Source of the DNA: Kitasatospora sp. GP82
GTDB lineage: Bacteria > Actinomycetota > Actinomycetes > Streptomycetales > Streptomycetaceae
DNA length: 64,000 nucleotides
Assembly: GCF_029892105.1 (NCBI RefSeq)
Contig: NZ_JARZAJ010000023.1
Location: 35,292-99,291, forward strand
Direction of reading: 5' to 3'
Translations under genes and position numbers: made by a program
Notes under the pieces: generated by a model
Databases searched by the model: none
The model's input: only the letters and a program-made list of their open reading frames with translations
Told to the model about the DNA's origin: nothing
Shown: positions 25,601 through 32,995 of the stretch, in pieces
Layout: the number at the start of each line of letters is the position of its first letter
How positions within the stretch are numbered: the stretch's first letter is position 1

Positions 25601-26470
25601 GGCGTTGAACGTACCGGTCCTGTCCACCCCGGCGAGCACCACCGCGCCGTACGCCCCGCCGCTGGTCGGCAGCTGGCCGGACGTCAGCAGATAGCCGCCG
25701 GGCGGGAGTCCGTCGAAGGAGGGGGCGATGGCGTCCTTGCCGCCGGTCGCGGTCGCGAGGTCGCGCAGCGCCCGGTCGGCCGCACCGCCCGCGCCCTCGC
25801 CGGGCCCGCCGACGTACACCACCAGGGAACCGGGGGCCGGCGTCTGCGGCTCCTGGGCCACGATGTCGCTTGCCCCGCCCGCGGTCAGCACCTCCCGGAC
25901 GGCATCCAGGGCGGCGCCGTCCGTGTCGGCGGCGACGGCGAGATAGACGGTCCTCGGAATGCTGACGGCCCGTCCGGAGCTGCGCAGCTCCTGCGGACGG
26001 GGGTAGATCTGCGGATCGGCCAGGATGCCGATCCCGTCCTGCTGGGCGCCACCGGCGGCGGTCTGGCCCTGAGCCTGCCCCTGCGCCTGCCCCGCCTGGT
26101 CCTGCTGACTCTGCGTCTGGTCCGTCGCCGGCGCGGCATAGCTGGGCGAACCGGCCAGCAGGCCGCCCACCACGGCGGCGGCCGAGAGCGTGGCCGCGAT
26201 CTGCAGTGCGGTACGGCGGTGTCCCTCGGGCCGGACAGCGCCGCCGACGGTCCGGCGCTCGGCACGCACGGCGGCCAGCAGCGGCTCCGTGCCCTTGAGG
26301 TCCGCGATCAGCCGGTCGGCCGCCTTCGGCGCGAGCTGTCGCGCCGTCCGCGCCGTCGCCCGGCGCGCGGCCAGCGCCGCCGGATGCTGCAACACCTCGC
26401 GCAGAGCCGCACTGTGCTCGATCTGCTGCCTCAGCCGCCGCCCCGCGAACACAGAAACCCGCGCCTGCAC
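22610..26470 (-). CDS. Giant exported beta-N-acetylglucosaminidase-domain (GH84-type) protein
   Basis: Protein of 1286 residues. A basic, helical 85-residue N-terminal region precedes a single membrane helix (88-106) ending SYAAPA, then a Gln/Gly linker, a GH20/84-type N-terminal domain (about 145-300), a TIM barrel beginning RGIAESFYGTPWT (about 320-600), a helical region, and discoidin/F5-8-like carbohydrate-binding modules, the last at about 1150-1286 (MASSSGDETAAFPASAVNDGD). It should act outside the cell on GlcNAc-containing glycans. The barrel motif reads FLDVS (D442), where GH84 enzymes usually have two adjacent Asp. GTG 26470 is backed by GAGGAGG, so the long pre-helix region is probably real. 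Confidence 0.88.
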   Translation of the reverse strand: MQARVSVFAGRRLRQQIEHSAALREVLQHPAALAARRATARTARQLAPKAADRLIADLKGTEPLLAAVRAERRTVGGAVRPEGHRRTALQIAATLSAAAVVGGLLAGSPSYAAPATDQTQSQQDQAGQAQGQAQGQTAAGGAQQDGIGILADPQIYPRPQELRSSGRAVSIPRTVYLAVAADTDGAALDAVREVLTAGGASDIVAQEPQTPAPGSLVVYVGGPGEGAGGAADRALRDLATATGGKDAIAPSFDGLPPGGYLLTSGQLPTSGGAYGAVVLAGVDRTGTFNAAQSLRQLLCDVPAGQGQGDGTKGFPGMSVRDWPSGAPVRGIAESFYGTPWTTDQRLSQLDFLGRSKQNFYLYAPGGDPYRLSRWREAYPEEQAAGLRQLADRARRNHVTLGYSIDPGQSFCFSSDRDVDALVAKLDGLREIGFGAFQLQFLDVSYDEWHCTVDRKNFGKGPAAAAKAQAQVVAKVQDRLMAGHPELAPLSIVPTEYQRSGTSPYRTALAAELPQGVQIAWSGGAVIPAKITDAQTADAVGQLDGHPLMTLDSYPVNDSTPDRLYLGSYSGRDPGVASRSAVLLTTAMSQSVASRIPLATAADFAWNPAGYRPADSWRAALRPLVGDSAGLAALTALAGNSESSPLARTESGYLTPLLDRFWAALEPSGGSTPDLAKLREAAAPVRDAFTTMAGSQHALALDAVATDAAPWLARLSTYGRAGQAAVDMLLAQRGGDGSAAWQARVQLRQLRDQLTSGGATVGAGVLDPFLDRAVRSADNWSGVSSGALTPTTTLGTAYDHGPALMTDGAADTFYWSSAPPQTGDSVGVNLGAGRPLGQVTVLMGSWGDGPDAQSATDDYLRDGVLEYSTGEGGWKQLAKVHNQKTVTVTPPAGTVAKAVRLRATAGQKTAIAVREFTVAAPGDTPATVTGGPAAAPGSSPSAVLDGNPDSAFRAASAPTASDAPLTIELGVARPMDRVTVLTDPTVRATATVEVRRAGGWAAIGTAQPGYNELPAGGQSADAIRLTWAPGGEAPVVNQIIPWYTDVPAARLSLADSALDVVAGAAAPVQTRAVVEAGLPEGTTGELKSEVPEAAKGLTVTPAAALNVPRGGKVGTPLLVAAAKDTPSGTYQVPVTYTAGQVTVRQVLQVRVVPTTAGPDLAPTGMASSSGDETAAFPASAVNDGDPKTRWSSPVQDDAWVQLALPQPVRLGSAVLHWQDAYASAYKVQTSPDGVTWTTVASVDDGKGGTETVRFDAPGTRFLRVQGVSRATKYGYSLYGIEIYAVAP

Positions 26471-26894
26471 AGCAGCCTCCTCTACCCGAAAAACCCCAGT
26501 TCACCGGCCAGGCCGTCACCCCGCCGACCGGCTGCAACACCCTTGAGCCCACCCGCCGCACAGCCCACCAGCTACCTGCTCCGGTGTCAACGCGGCTGGT
26601 GCGTATAGATGATATGTCCGTTAGATCCACATGGTAGCCACCCGAACCGGCAGAGTGGATCGGCTCGATCGTGGCAGGACCGCTCCCGGACGGACGGCCG
26701 TCTGTTCGAAGTCCCCCGCTCTCGGTGGCCGGTCGGTCATGGGCCCGACCTGGCGGTGTGGCCGATTGGCGGGCGGGTAGGGCAGGTTCACCCGTCCGAA
26801 GGTGGGGCGGGTCGTGTCGTACGGGGTCGGCCGGGGCGGGCGCGGGTAGGACTGGGGAGTCCCGTACCGCCTCCTAGACCGCAGGAGTGCAAGA
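26471..26894. other. Divergent intergenic region between the GH84 gene and malQ
   Basis: 424 bases with no supported gene. It contains an A/T-rich patch (26606-26640, TATAGATGATATGTCC...) that is a likely promoter core for one of the divergent genes. I see no tRNA or riboswitch in it. Confidence 0.5.
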
Positions 26895-29009
26895 GTGGCC
26901 GCTTATCTCGACAGTGCCGCAGCAGGCAGCCCGCAGGCCCCCGCAGAGGACGCGCCGCCCCCGCCGCCGGAGTTGGTGGCGCTGGCGCATGCGCACGGGG
27001 TGGACAGTACGTACGACCCGGGCAGTGGTCCGGTGTCGGTGGCGGCGCACACCCTGGTGGCGGTGCTGGCCGCGCTCGGGGTGGATGCGGGTACGCCCGA
27101 GGCCGTGCGGGAGGCGTTGGAGCGTCACCGTGCCGAGGTGGCAGGAAGGTTGCTCCCGTCGTGTGTGACGGTCCGGGCCGGGCAGCGGACGGCGCTGGAC
27201 GTGCCGGCCGGGGCGCGCCTCGGCGTCGAGCTGGAGGACGGCGGAGTGTGGACGCTGCCGGCCGGGCGTTCGCACTGGCTGCCCGCCGATCTGCCGCTCG
27301 GGCGGCACCGGTTGACGGTGAGCCTGTCGGGACGGAGCGAGAGCGCGGCGCTGGTCGTCGCGCCGCAGCGGGTGCCCGGGCCGAAGGGCCGCAGCTGGGG
27401 CTTCCTGGCGCAGCTGTACTCGGTGCTGTCGGAGCGCTCGTGGGGGATGGGCGACCTCGGCGATCTGGCCGAGCTGGCGAGTTGGTCGGGCAGCGCGCTC
27501 GGGGCGGGCTTTCTGCAGATCAACCCCCTGCACGCTGGACGTCCCGGCGCACCCTCCGATCCTTCCCCCTACCGCCCCTCCACCCGCCGCTTCGCCGACC
27601 CGGTGCACCTGCGGATCGAGGCCGTCCCCGAGTACGCGTACGCCGACCTCGGTGAACTGCCCGACCGCGGACGGAGGTTGCGCGAGGAGGTGCTGCTGCA
27701 CGACGGGCTGATCGACCGGGACGCGGTCTGGGCACTCAAGCGCGAGGCGCTGGAGATCCTGCACCAAGTCCCGCGCGGAGTGGGCCGGGAGGCGGCGTAC
27801 CGGGCGTTCGTGCGCCGCGAGGGCGAGTGGCTGGAGCAGTACGCGACTTGGTGCGCTCTGGCGGACGTGCACGGCAGCGACTGGCGCAGCTGGCCGAAGG
27901 GCCTGCGCCGTCCGGGCGCCGGGCAGGTCGCCGCGGCGAAGGCCGAGAGTGCGCAGCGGATCGAGTTCCACCGCTGGCTGGCCTGGCTGGTGGACGAGCA
28001 GCTCGGGGCCGCCCAGCAGGCGGCGGAGCAGGCGGGTATGCCGGTCGGCCTGATCCACGACCTGGCGGTCGGTGTGCACCCCGAGGGTGCCGACGCCTGG
28101 GCGTGGCAGGACGTACTCGCCGAGGGCATCTCGGTCGGCGCCCCGCCGGACGCGTTCAATCCGCACGGCCAGGACTGGGGACTGCCGCCCTGGCGTCCGG
28201 ATGCGCTCGCCGCCGCCGGGTACGCGCCGTACGCGGAGCTGCTGCAGGCCTCGGCCCGGCACGCGGGGGCGCTGCGGATCGACCATGTCATGGGCCTGTT
28301 CCGGCTCTGGTGGGTGCCGGCCGGGCACCCGCCGACCCAGGGGGCGTACGTCCGCTACGACGCGGAGGCGATGCTCGGGGTGCTCGCCCTGGAGGCGCAC
28401 CGGGCGGGCGCCCAGGTGATCGGCGAGGACCTGGGGACGGTCGAGCCCGGGGTGCGGGAGGAACTGTCGGCCCGCGGGGTGCTCGGCACCTCGGTGCTGT
28501 GGTTCGAGCGGGACTGGCAGGAGAAGGGCGCCGTGCTGCCCCCCGAGCGCTGGCGCGCCGCCTGCCTGGCCACCCTCACCACGCACGACCTGCCGAGCAC
28601 CGCCGCCCGCCTCAGCGGTGAGCACGTCGAGCTGCGCCACCGGCTCGGCCTGCTGACCCGCTCGCTGGGCGAGGAGCAGGCCGAGGCTGCGGCCGAACTG
28701 GCCGACTGGCGCGCCGAACTTGTCCGGCTCGGCCTGCTCGCCGAGGGGGAGAGGCTCACTCCCGAGGCGCTGTACGCCTTCCTGCTCGCGACTCCGGCCG
28801 AACTGGTCGGCGTCTGGCTGCCGGACACGGTCGGCGATCCGCGCCCGCAGAACCTGCCGGGCACCTGGGACCAGTACCCCAACTGGCGCCTGCCGATTGC
28901 GGATCACTCGGGTCGGCCCGTCACCCTCGACCGGCTGGCCGTGGCCCCGGCAGCCGCCCGGATCGCGGCGGCGCTCGGAAGGCGCACCCCGGCGAGCGAG
29001 GGCCGATAA
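26895..29009 (+). CDS. malQ: 4-alpha-glucanotransferase (amylomaltase)
   Basis: Cytosolic GH77 enzyme of 704 residues that transfers alpha-1,4-glucan segments and takes part in maltodextrin and glycogen metabolism. An N-terminal extension of about 165 residues, usual in actinobacteria, precedes the barrel. Catalytic landmarks: LRIDHVMGLFRLWW (nucleophile Asp), VIGEDLGTV (acid/base Glu) and TTHDLPSTA (transition-state Asp). GTG 26895 has a CAGGAG site upstream. A 76-residue membrane-protein gene follows after 21 bases. Confidence 0.95.
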   Translation: MAAYLDSAAAGSPQAPAEDAPPPPPELVALAHAHGVDSTYDPGSGPVSVAAHTLVAVLAALGVDAGTPEAVREALERHRAEVAGRLLPSCVTVRAGQRTALDVPAGARLGVELEDGGVWTLPAGRSHWLPADLPLGRHRLTVSLSGRSESAALVVAPQRVPGPKGRSWGFLAQLYSVLSERSWGMGDLGDLAELASWSGSALGAGFLQINPLHAGRPGAPSDPSPYRPSTRRFADPVHLRIEAVPEYAYADLGELPDRGRRLREEVLLHDGLIDRDAVWALKREALEILHQVPRGVGREAAYRAFVRREGEWLEQYATWCALADVHGSDWRSWPKGLRRPGAGQVAAAKAESAQRIEFHRWLAWLVDEQLGAAQQAAEQAGMPVGLIHDLAVGVHPEGADAWAWQDVLAEGISVGAPPDAFNPHGQDWGLPPWRPDALAAAGYAPYAELLQASARHAGALRIDHVMGLFRLWWVPAGHPPTQGAYVRYDAEAMLGVLALEAHRAGAQVIGEDLGTVEPGVREELSARGVLGTSVLWFERDWQEKGAVLPPERWRAACLATLTTHDLPSTAARLSGEHVELRHRLGLLTRSLGEEQAEAAAELADWRAELVRLGLLAEGERLTPEALYAFLLATPAELVGVWLPDTVGDPRPQNLPGTWDQYPNWRLPIADHSGRPVTLDRLAVAPAAARIAAALGRRTPASEGR

Positions 29010-29030
29010 GCGGCCGGTACCTTGGGGAAC

Positions 29031-29261
29031 GTGGACAAGAGGAACGCTTTGCGCGCTGGTGCGGTCACCGCAGCGGCCACGCTGATGATGCTGATGTCGT
29101 CGCCCGCCATGGCTCTGACCCGGGACGACGGCGACGACCCGGGTTCCGCCCTGGGCGTGGCCCAGACCCTCGGCCTGTTCGTGCTGGCCCCGCTGGTTCT
29201 CTTCGCGATCATCGCCGGGCTGGTCATGCTTCCGTCGCTCGGCAAGGGCAAGAAGAAGTAG
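29031..29261 (+). CDS. Small exported single-pass membrane protein
   Basis: Protein of 76 residues: a positively charged start (MDKRNALR), a signal-peptide-like hydrophobic stretch ending SSPAMA, an acidic DDGDDPG patch, one membrane helix (LGLFVLAPLVLFAIIAGLVMLP) and a lysine-rich tail. Similar small proteins follow malQ in other Streptomyces; function unknown. The GTG at 29031 is preferred over the in-frame TTG at 29022 because of the GGGGA just upstream. A strong terminator follows. Confidence 0.8.
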   Translation: MDKRNALRAGAVTAAATLMMLMSSPAMALTRDDGDDPGSALGVAQTLGLFVLAPLVLFAIIAGLVMLPSLGKGKKK

Positions 29262-29275
29262 CAGTACCGCTTGAT

Positions 29276-29308
29276 CGAGCGCCGTCCGGGACCGCCGGAC
29301 GGCGCTCG
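29276..29308 (+). terminator. Strong terminator after the malQ unit
   Basis: Perfect 14-bp stem CGAGCGCCGTCCGG / CCGGACGGCGCTCG with a 5-base loop, 15 bases after the stop codon of the small membrane-protein gene. Confidence 0.85.
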
Positions 29309-29320
29309 GTCATGTGCGAC

Positions 29321-29342
29321 GCGGCCCCCTCGCGGGGGCCGC
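29321..29342 (-). terminator. Terminator hairpin for the Gly-rich gene
   Basis: GCGGCCCCC / GGGGGCCGC with a TCGC loop, about 40 bases past the minus-strand stop at 29383. Confidence 0.65.
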
Positions 29343-29382
29343 GCCTGTATGAGTCGGATGTTGTCGGTCAGGGCTGGCCGGC

Positions 29383-29772
29383 TCAATCGCAGTTGTTCCA
29401 GTAGCCGCTGTTGTCCCACCAGCTGGCCGACCCGAAGCGGTCGCCGTGGTCGCCGCGGTCCCCGTGGTCGCCACGGAAGTCGCCGCCGCCACGGAAGTCG
29501 GCGCCGCGACCGAAGTCGCCACCGCGACCGAAGTCACCGCCGCCACGGAAGTCGCCACCGCGACCGAAGTCGCCGCCGCCACCGCGGTCACCGCCGCCAC
29601 CGCCGCCACCGCGGTCGCCTCCGCCACCACGGTCGCCTCCCCCGCCGCCTCCATCGTGTCCGTAAGCAGGCGCGGCCGACGCTGTGGTGGCCGTGGCCAT
29701 GGCAGCACCTCCTGCCGCCATCAGACCAATCGCCACAGCGGCCAGCGACCGCTTCATACGCATCGCGCTCAT
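29383..29772 (-). CDS. Small secreted glycine/aspartate-rich repeat protein
   Basis: Protein of 129 residues: a signal peptide ending TASAAPA (about residue 35), then a low-complexity body of Gly-rich repeats (GGGGDRG units followed by GRGGDF/RGGGDF units), two HGDRGD motifs and a short C-terminal aromatic tail (FGSASWWDNSGYWNNCD) with a single Cys. No enzyme domain. An excellent GGAAAGGAGG site precedes ATG 29772, so it is a real, well-translated gene. Possibly a cell-surface or extracellular structural protein; function unknown. Confidence 0.8.
   Translation of the reverse strand: MSAMRMKRSLAAVAIGLMAAGGAAMATATTASAAPAYGHDGGGGGGDRGGGGDRGGGGGGGDRGGGGDFGRGGDFRGGGDFGRGGDFGRGADFRGGGDFRGDHGDRGDHGDRFGSASWWDNSGYWNNCD
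29430..29660. repeat. Tandem 9-12-bp repeats inside the Gly-rich gene
   Basis: Runs of GAAGTCGCCACC / GAAGTCGCCGCC-like units separated by CGCGACC or GCCACG, encoding GGDF/RGGDF repeats, and, toward 29660, GGTCGCCTCC units encoding GGGGDR. Imperfect, coding and in phase, so not a CRISPR. Confidence 0.8.
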
Positions 29773-30041
29773 TGTCGAACACCTCCTTTCCGAAGGTCAT
29801 CGAGCGGCTTTTGGCATGGATAATCCATAGTCCGCCGGGAATTGACCATCCTTCGGACCGGAACAGACGCCATGTAAGCCGCGGTTGGGGCTTGCGCCCT
29901 CAACTCGAACTTACCCCCCATTCGGGGGGGACGCGACGCCAAATGGGGGGTATGGGGCACATAAAAAAAGTTAAAAGAGAAATATTAGGTTGACCAAACA
30001 GTCGCCCGGGATCGGATGGGTGACGGCCCGTACGAACGACG
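29773..30041. promoter_or_regulatory. A/T-rich regulatory region upstream of the Gly-rich gene
   Basis: This gap between two minus-strand genes holds an exact palindrome ATGGAT-A-ATCCAT (29816-29828), an exact 10-bp inverted repeat ACCCCCCATT / AATGGGGGGT (29913-29922 and 29942-29951) with a 19-base spacer, and a very A/T-rich stretch (29961-30000) strikingly unlike its surroundings. It probably controls the Gly-rich gene through a dedicated regulator. Confidence 0.6.
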
Positions 30042-30080
30042 CCGGCCGCCCGGAAACCCCTGTGGGGTTCCGGGCGGCCG
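30042..30080 (-). terminator. Strong terminator after pepN
   Basis: Stem of about 17 bp: CGGCCGCCCGGAAACCCC pairs with GGGGTTCCGGGCGGCCG with one bulged base and a TGT loop, starting 25 bases past the pepN stop codon. Confidence 0.85.
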
Positions 30081-30105
30081 ACGCTGTGTCACGTGTCCGA
30101 ACGGA

Positions 30106-32697
30106 TCAGTGACCCAGGGCCCGAGCGCCCGCCGCGTGGTCGGCGGCCTGGGCCTTCAGTGCGCGCTCGATGCCGGCGCGGGCCTCGACCACCATGCGAC
30201 GCAGCGCCGGGGCGGGGGAGGCGGAGGCGAGCCAGGCGTCGGTGGCGTCCAGGGTGGCCTGCTCGACCAGCAGGGACGGGTAGAGCCCGGTGATGATCTG
30301 CTGGGAGATCTCGTGGCTGCGGGTCTCCCAGATGCCCTTGATCGCGGCGAAGTACTTCGCGCTGTACGGGGCGAGCAGTTCACGCTGGTCGGCCTGCTGG
30401 AAGCCGCCGATCACCGCATCCTGAACGTAGTTGGTGAGCTTGTCGGACTCCACCACCGAGGCCCAGGCCTCGGCCTTGGCGGGGGCGGTCGGGCGCGAGG
30501 CGCGGCAGCTCGCGGCGTGCTCCTGGCCGGCCGCGGTGTTGTCGCGGACCAGCTCGGCGTCGATCGCCTTGTCGTCGGCACGGCCGGCGGCGACCAGGCG
30601 GCCCAGCAGGGTCCAGCGCAGCTCGGTGTCGACAGCCAGGCCGTCCAGCGTCTGAGTGCCGTCCAGCAGCCCTGCCAGCAGGGAGAGTTGACCGTCAGTC
30701 CGGGCGACTGCGGCGAGGGTGCGGGCCCAGGCCAGCTGGTGGTCGCTGCCGGGGGCGGCGGTGCGCAGCTGCTGCTCGGCGGCCTCGGCCCAGCGGGCGA
30801 GGCCCTGCTCGCGCCAGGCCGGGTCGGCGTAGGCGTTCAGGGCCAGCTGGACCTGGCGCTGCACCGACTGGACCACGCCGATGTCGCTCTCCCTGACCAG
30901 GCCGGAGAGGGCCAGCGAGAGGTAGTCGCGGGTGGCGAGCTCGCCGTCGCGGGTCATGTCCCAGGCGGAGGCCCAGCACAGTGCGCGCGGCAGCGAGTCG
31001 GTGAAGCCGCCGAGGTGCTCGGTGACCACGGCCAGCGAGTCCTCGTCGAGGCGGATCTTGGCGTAGCTGAGGTCGTCGTCGTTGAGCAGCAGCACGGCGG
31101 GCCGGTGGGCGCCGACCAGCTGCGGAACCTCGGTGCGGGGGCCGTCGACGTCCAGCTCGATCCGGTCGACCCGGACCAGACTGCCGTCCTTCAGCTCGTA
31201 CGCGCCGATGGCGATCCGGTGCGGGCGCAGGACTGCCTCGCCCTTGGCGCCCGCGGGCAGCGCGGGGGCCTCCTGGATGACGGCGAAGGACTCGATCTGG
31301 CCGTCGGTGTTGAGGGTGATCTCGGGGCGCAGCACGTTGATGCCCGCGGTCTCCAGCCAGGCCTTCGACCAGGTCTTCAGGTCGCGGCCGCTGGCGTCCT
31401 CCAGGGCGCCGAGCAGGTCGGTGAGGCGGGTGTTGCCCCAGGCGTGGGCCTTGAAGTACGCCTGGACGCCCTTGAAGAAGGCGTCCTGGCCGACGTAGGC
31501 GACCAGCTGCTTGAGCACCGAGGCGCCCTTGGCGTAGGTGATGCCGTCGAAGTTGACCTGGACGTCCTCCAGGTCGTTGATCTCCGCCATGATCGGGTGG
31601 GTGGAGGGCAGCTGGTCCTGCCGGTACGCCCAGGTCTTCATCTGGTTGGCGAAGGTGGTCCAGGAGTTCGGCCACTTGGAGCCGGGGGCCTCGGCCTGGC
31701 AGACGGCCTCGGCGAAGGTGGCGAACGACTCGTTCAGCCAGAGGTCGTTCCACCACTCCATGGTGACCAGGTCGCCGAACCACATGTGGGCCAGCTCGTG
31801 CAGGATCGTCGCGGCCCGCGCCTCGTACGCCGCATCGGTCACCTTGGAGCGGAAGACGTACTGGTCGCGCAGGGTGACCGCACCCGCGTTCTCCATCGCA
31901 CCGGCGTTGAACTCCGGGACGAAGAGCTGGTCGTACTTGGGGAAGGGGTAGGCGAAGTCGAACTTCTCCTGGAAGTAGTCGAAGCCCTGCTTGGTGACCG
32001 CGAAGACCTTGTCGGCGTCCAGGAACTCGCGCAGCGAGGGGCGGCAGTAGACGCCCAGCGGGACGTGCTGGCCGCCGTTCTCGTAGGCGTCGAAGACACC
32101 CACGTACGGGCCGGCGATCAGGGCGGTGATGTAGGAGGAGATCCGCCCGGTCGGCTCGAAGTGCCAGACCTGGGTGGCGCCTTCGCCCACCGGGGTCGGG
32201 GTGGGGGAGTTGGAGACCACGACCCAGCCCTTGGGGGCGGTCACGGTGAACTTGAAGGCGGCCTTCAGATCGGGCTGTTCGAAGGAGGCGAAGACCCGGC
32301 GGGCGTCGGGTACCTCGAACTGGGTGTAGAGGTAGGTCTCGCCGTCGACCGGGTCGACGAAGCGGTGCAGGCCCTCACCGGTGTTGGTGTAGGCGCAGTT
32401 GGCGACGACGCGCAGCTCGTTCTCCGCTTCGAGGGCGGGTAGCGAGATACGGCTGTCGGCGAAGTTCTCCAGCGGCAGCGCCTGGCCGTTCAGCACGATC
32501 TCGGTGACGCCGGGAGCCACCAGGTCGATGAAGCTGCCGGCGCCGGGGGTGGTGGCGGTGAAGCGGACCACGGTGGTGGACCGGAAGGTGCCGCCCTCGC
32601 GGGCCGAGCTCAGGTCGAGCTCGATGTCGTACGCGTCCACGTGGAGAAGCTCGGCCCGGGTACGGGCCTCCTCACGGGTCAAGTTGGTGCCAGGCAC
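30106..32697 (-). CDS. pepN: Aminopeptidase N (M1 family zinc metallopeptidase)
   Basis: Cytosolic exopeptidase of 863 residues, normal for actinobacterial PepN. It shows the substrate-binding GAMEN motif, the zinc site HELAH at 300-304 with the third ligand Glu323 (in WLNESFA), and the C-terminal ERAP1-like helical domain. Removes N-terminal residues from peptides during turnover. GTG 32697 is chosen for the AAGGAG about 8 bases upstream; the longer frame to 32805 has no support. Confidence 0.96.
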   Translation of the reverse strand: MPGTNLTREEARTRAELLHVDAYDIELDLSSAREGGTFRSTTVVRFTATTPGAGSFIDLVAPGVTEIVLNGQALPLENFADSRISLPALEAENELRVVANCAYTNTGEGLHRFVDPVDGETYLYTQFEVPDARRVFASFEQPDLKAAFKFTVTAPKGWVVVSNSPTPTPVGEGATQVWHFEPTGRISSYITALIAGPYVGVFDAYENGGQHVPLGVYCRPSLREFLDADKVFAVTKQGFDYFQEKFDFAYPFPKYDQLFVPEFNAGAMENAGAVTLRDQYVFRSKVTDAAYEARAATILHELAHMWFGDLVTMEWWNDLWLNESFATFAEAVCQAEAPGSKWPNSWTTFANQMKTWAYRQDQLPSTHPIMAEINDLEDVQVNFDGITYAKGASVLKQLVAYVGQDAFFKGVQAYFKAHAWGNTRLTDLLGALEDASGRDLKTWSKAWLETAGINVLRPEITLNTDGQIESFAVIQEAPALPAGAKGEAVLRPHRIAIGAYELKDGSLVRVDRIELDVDGPRTEVPQLVGAHRPAVLLLNDDDLSYAKIRLDEDSLAVVTEHLGGFTDSLPRALCWASAWDMTRDGELATRDYLSLALSGLVRESDIGVVQSVQRQVQLALNAYADPAWREQGLARWAEAAEQQLRTAAPGSDHQLAWARTLAAVARTDGQLSLLAGLLDGTQTLDGLAVDTELRWTLLGRLVAAGRADDKAIDAELVRDNTAAGQEHAASCRASRPTAPAKAEAWASVVESDKLTNYVQDAVIGGFQQADQRELLAPYSAKYFAAIKGIWETRSHEISQQIITGLYPSLLVEQATLDATDAWLASASPAPALRRMVVEARAGIERALKAQAADHAAGARALGH

Positions 32698-32995
32698 TCG
32701 CAGGACTCCTTCGTCAGGCATGGATGCCTGGCATCCTCCCATGCCGCACCCCTCGGCCGGTGTGCATATTCCTTGGCAGGGAGGGAGGCTGAGCTGAGGT
32801 TTCACAACGATCCGGGTTCAGCCTTGACGCGGCATCGGGCTGGTGGCCGAGCATAGGGTTCAGAAGTTGAAACGAATGGCTGGTTGAGGGATCGGCACCC
32901 GAGGGTGACGACCTCCGAGGCCACAACGGAGCTCCGCCGCAAAGGCGCGGCAGGGGCGGGGACGGTCGAGTCCCCGAGCCCTGGAAGGGTGAATC
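32698..32995. other. Divergent intergenic region between pepN and the ROK regulator
   Basis: 298 bases without a gene. It contains a TTGACG hexamer (32824-32829) and A/T-richer sequence around 32850-32885 (GGGTTCAGAAGTTGAAACG) that probably belongs to the ROK-gene promoter; no clear palindrome was found. It may also mark a synteny breakpoint relative to S. coelicolor. Confidence 0.45.

Noticed and set aside
22373..26608. A 1411-codon plus-strand frame opposite the GH84-type gene
   Set aside because: Low-complexity Gly/Arg/Ala shadow of a real minus-strand gene with good domains and ribosome site.
29430..29660. Repeated units that could suggest a CRISPR array
   Set aside because: Repeats are 9-12 bases, contiguous, coding in one frame and without unique spacers of constant length.
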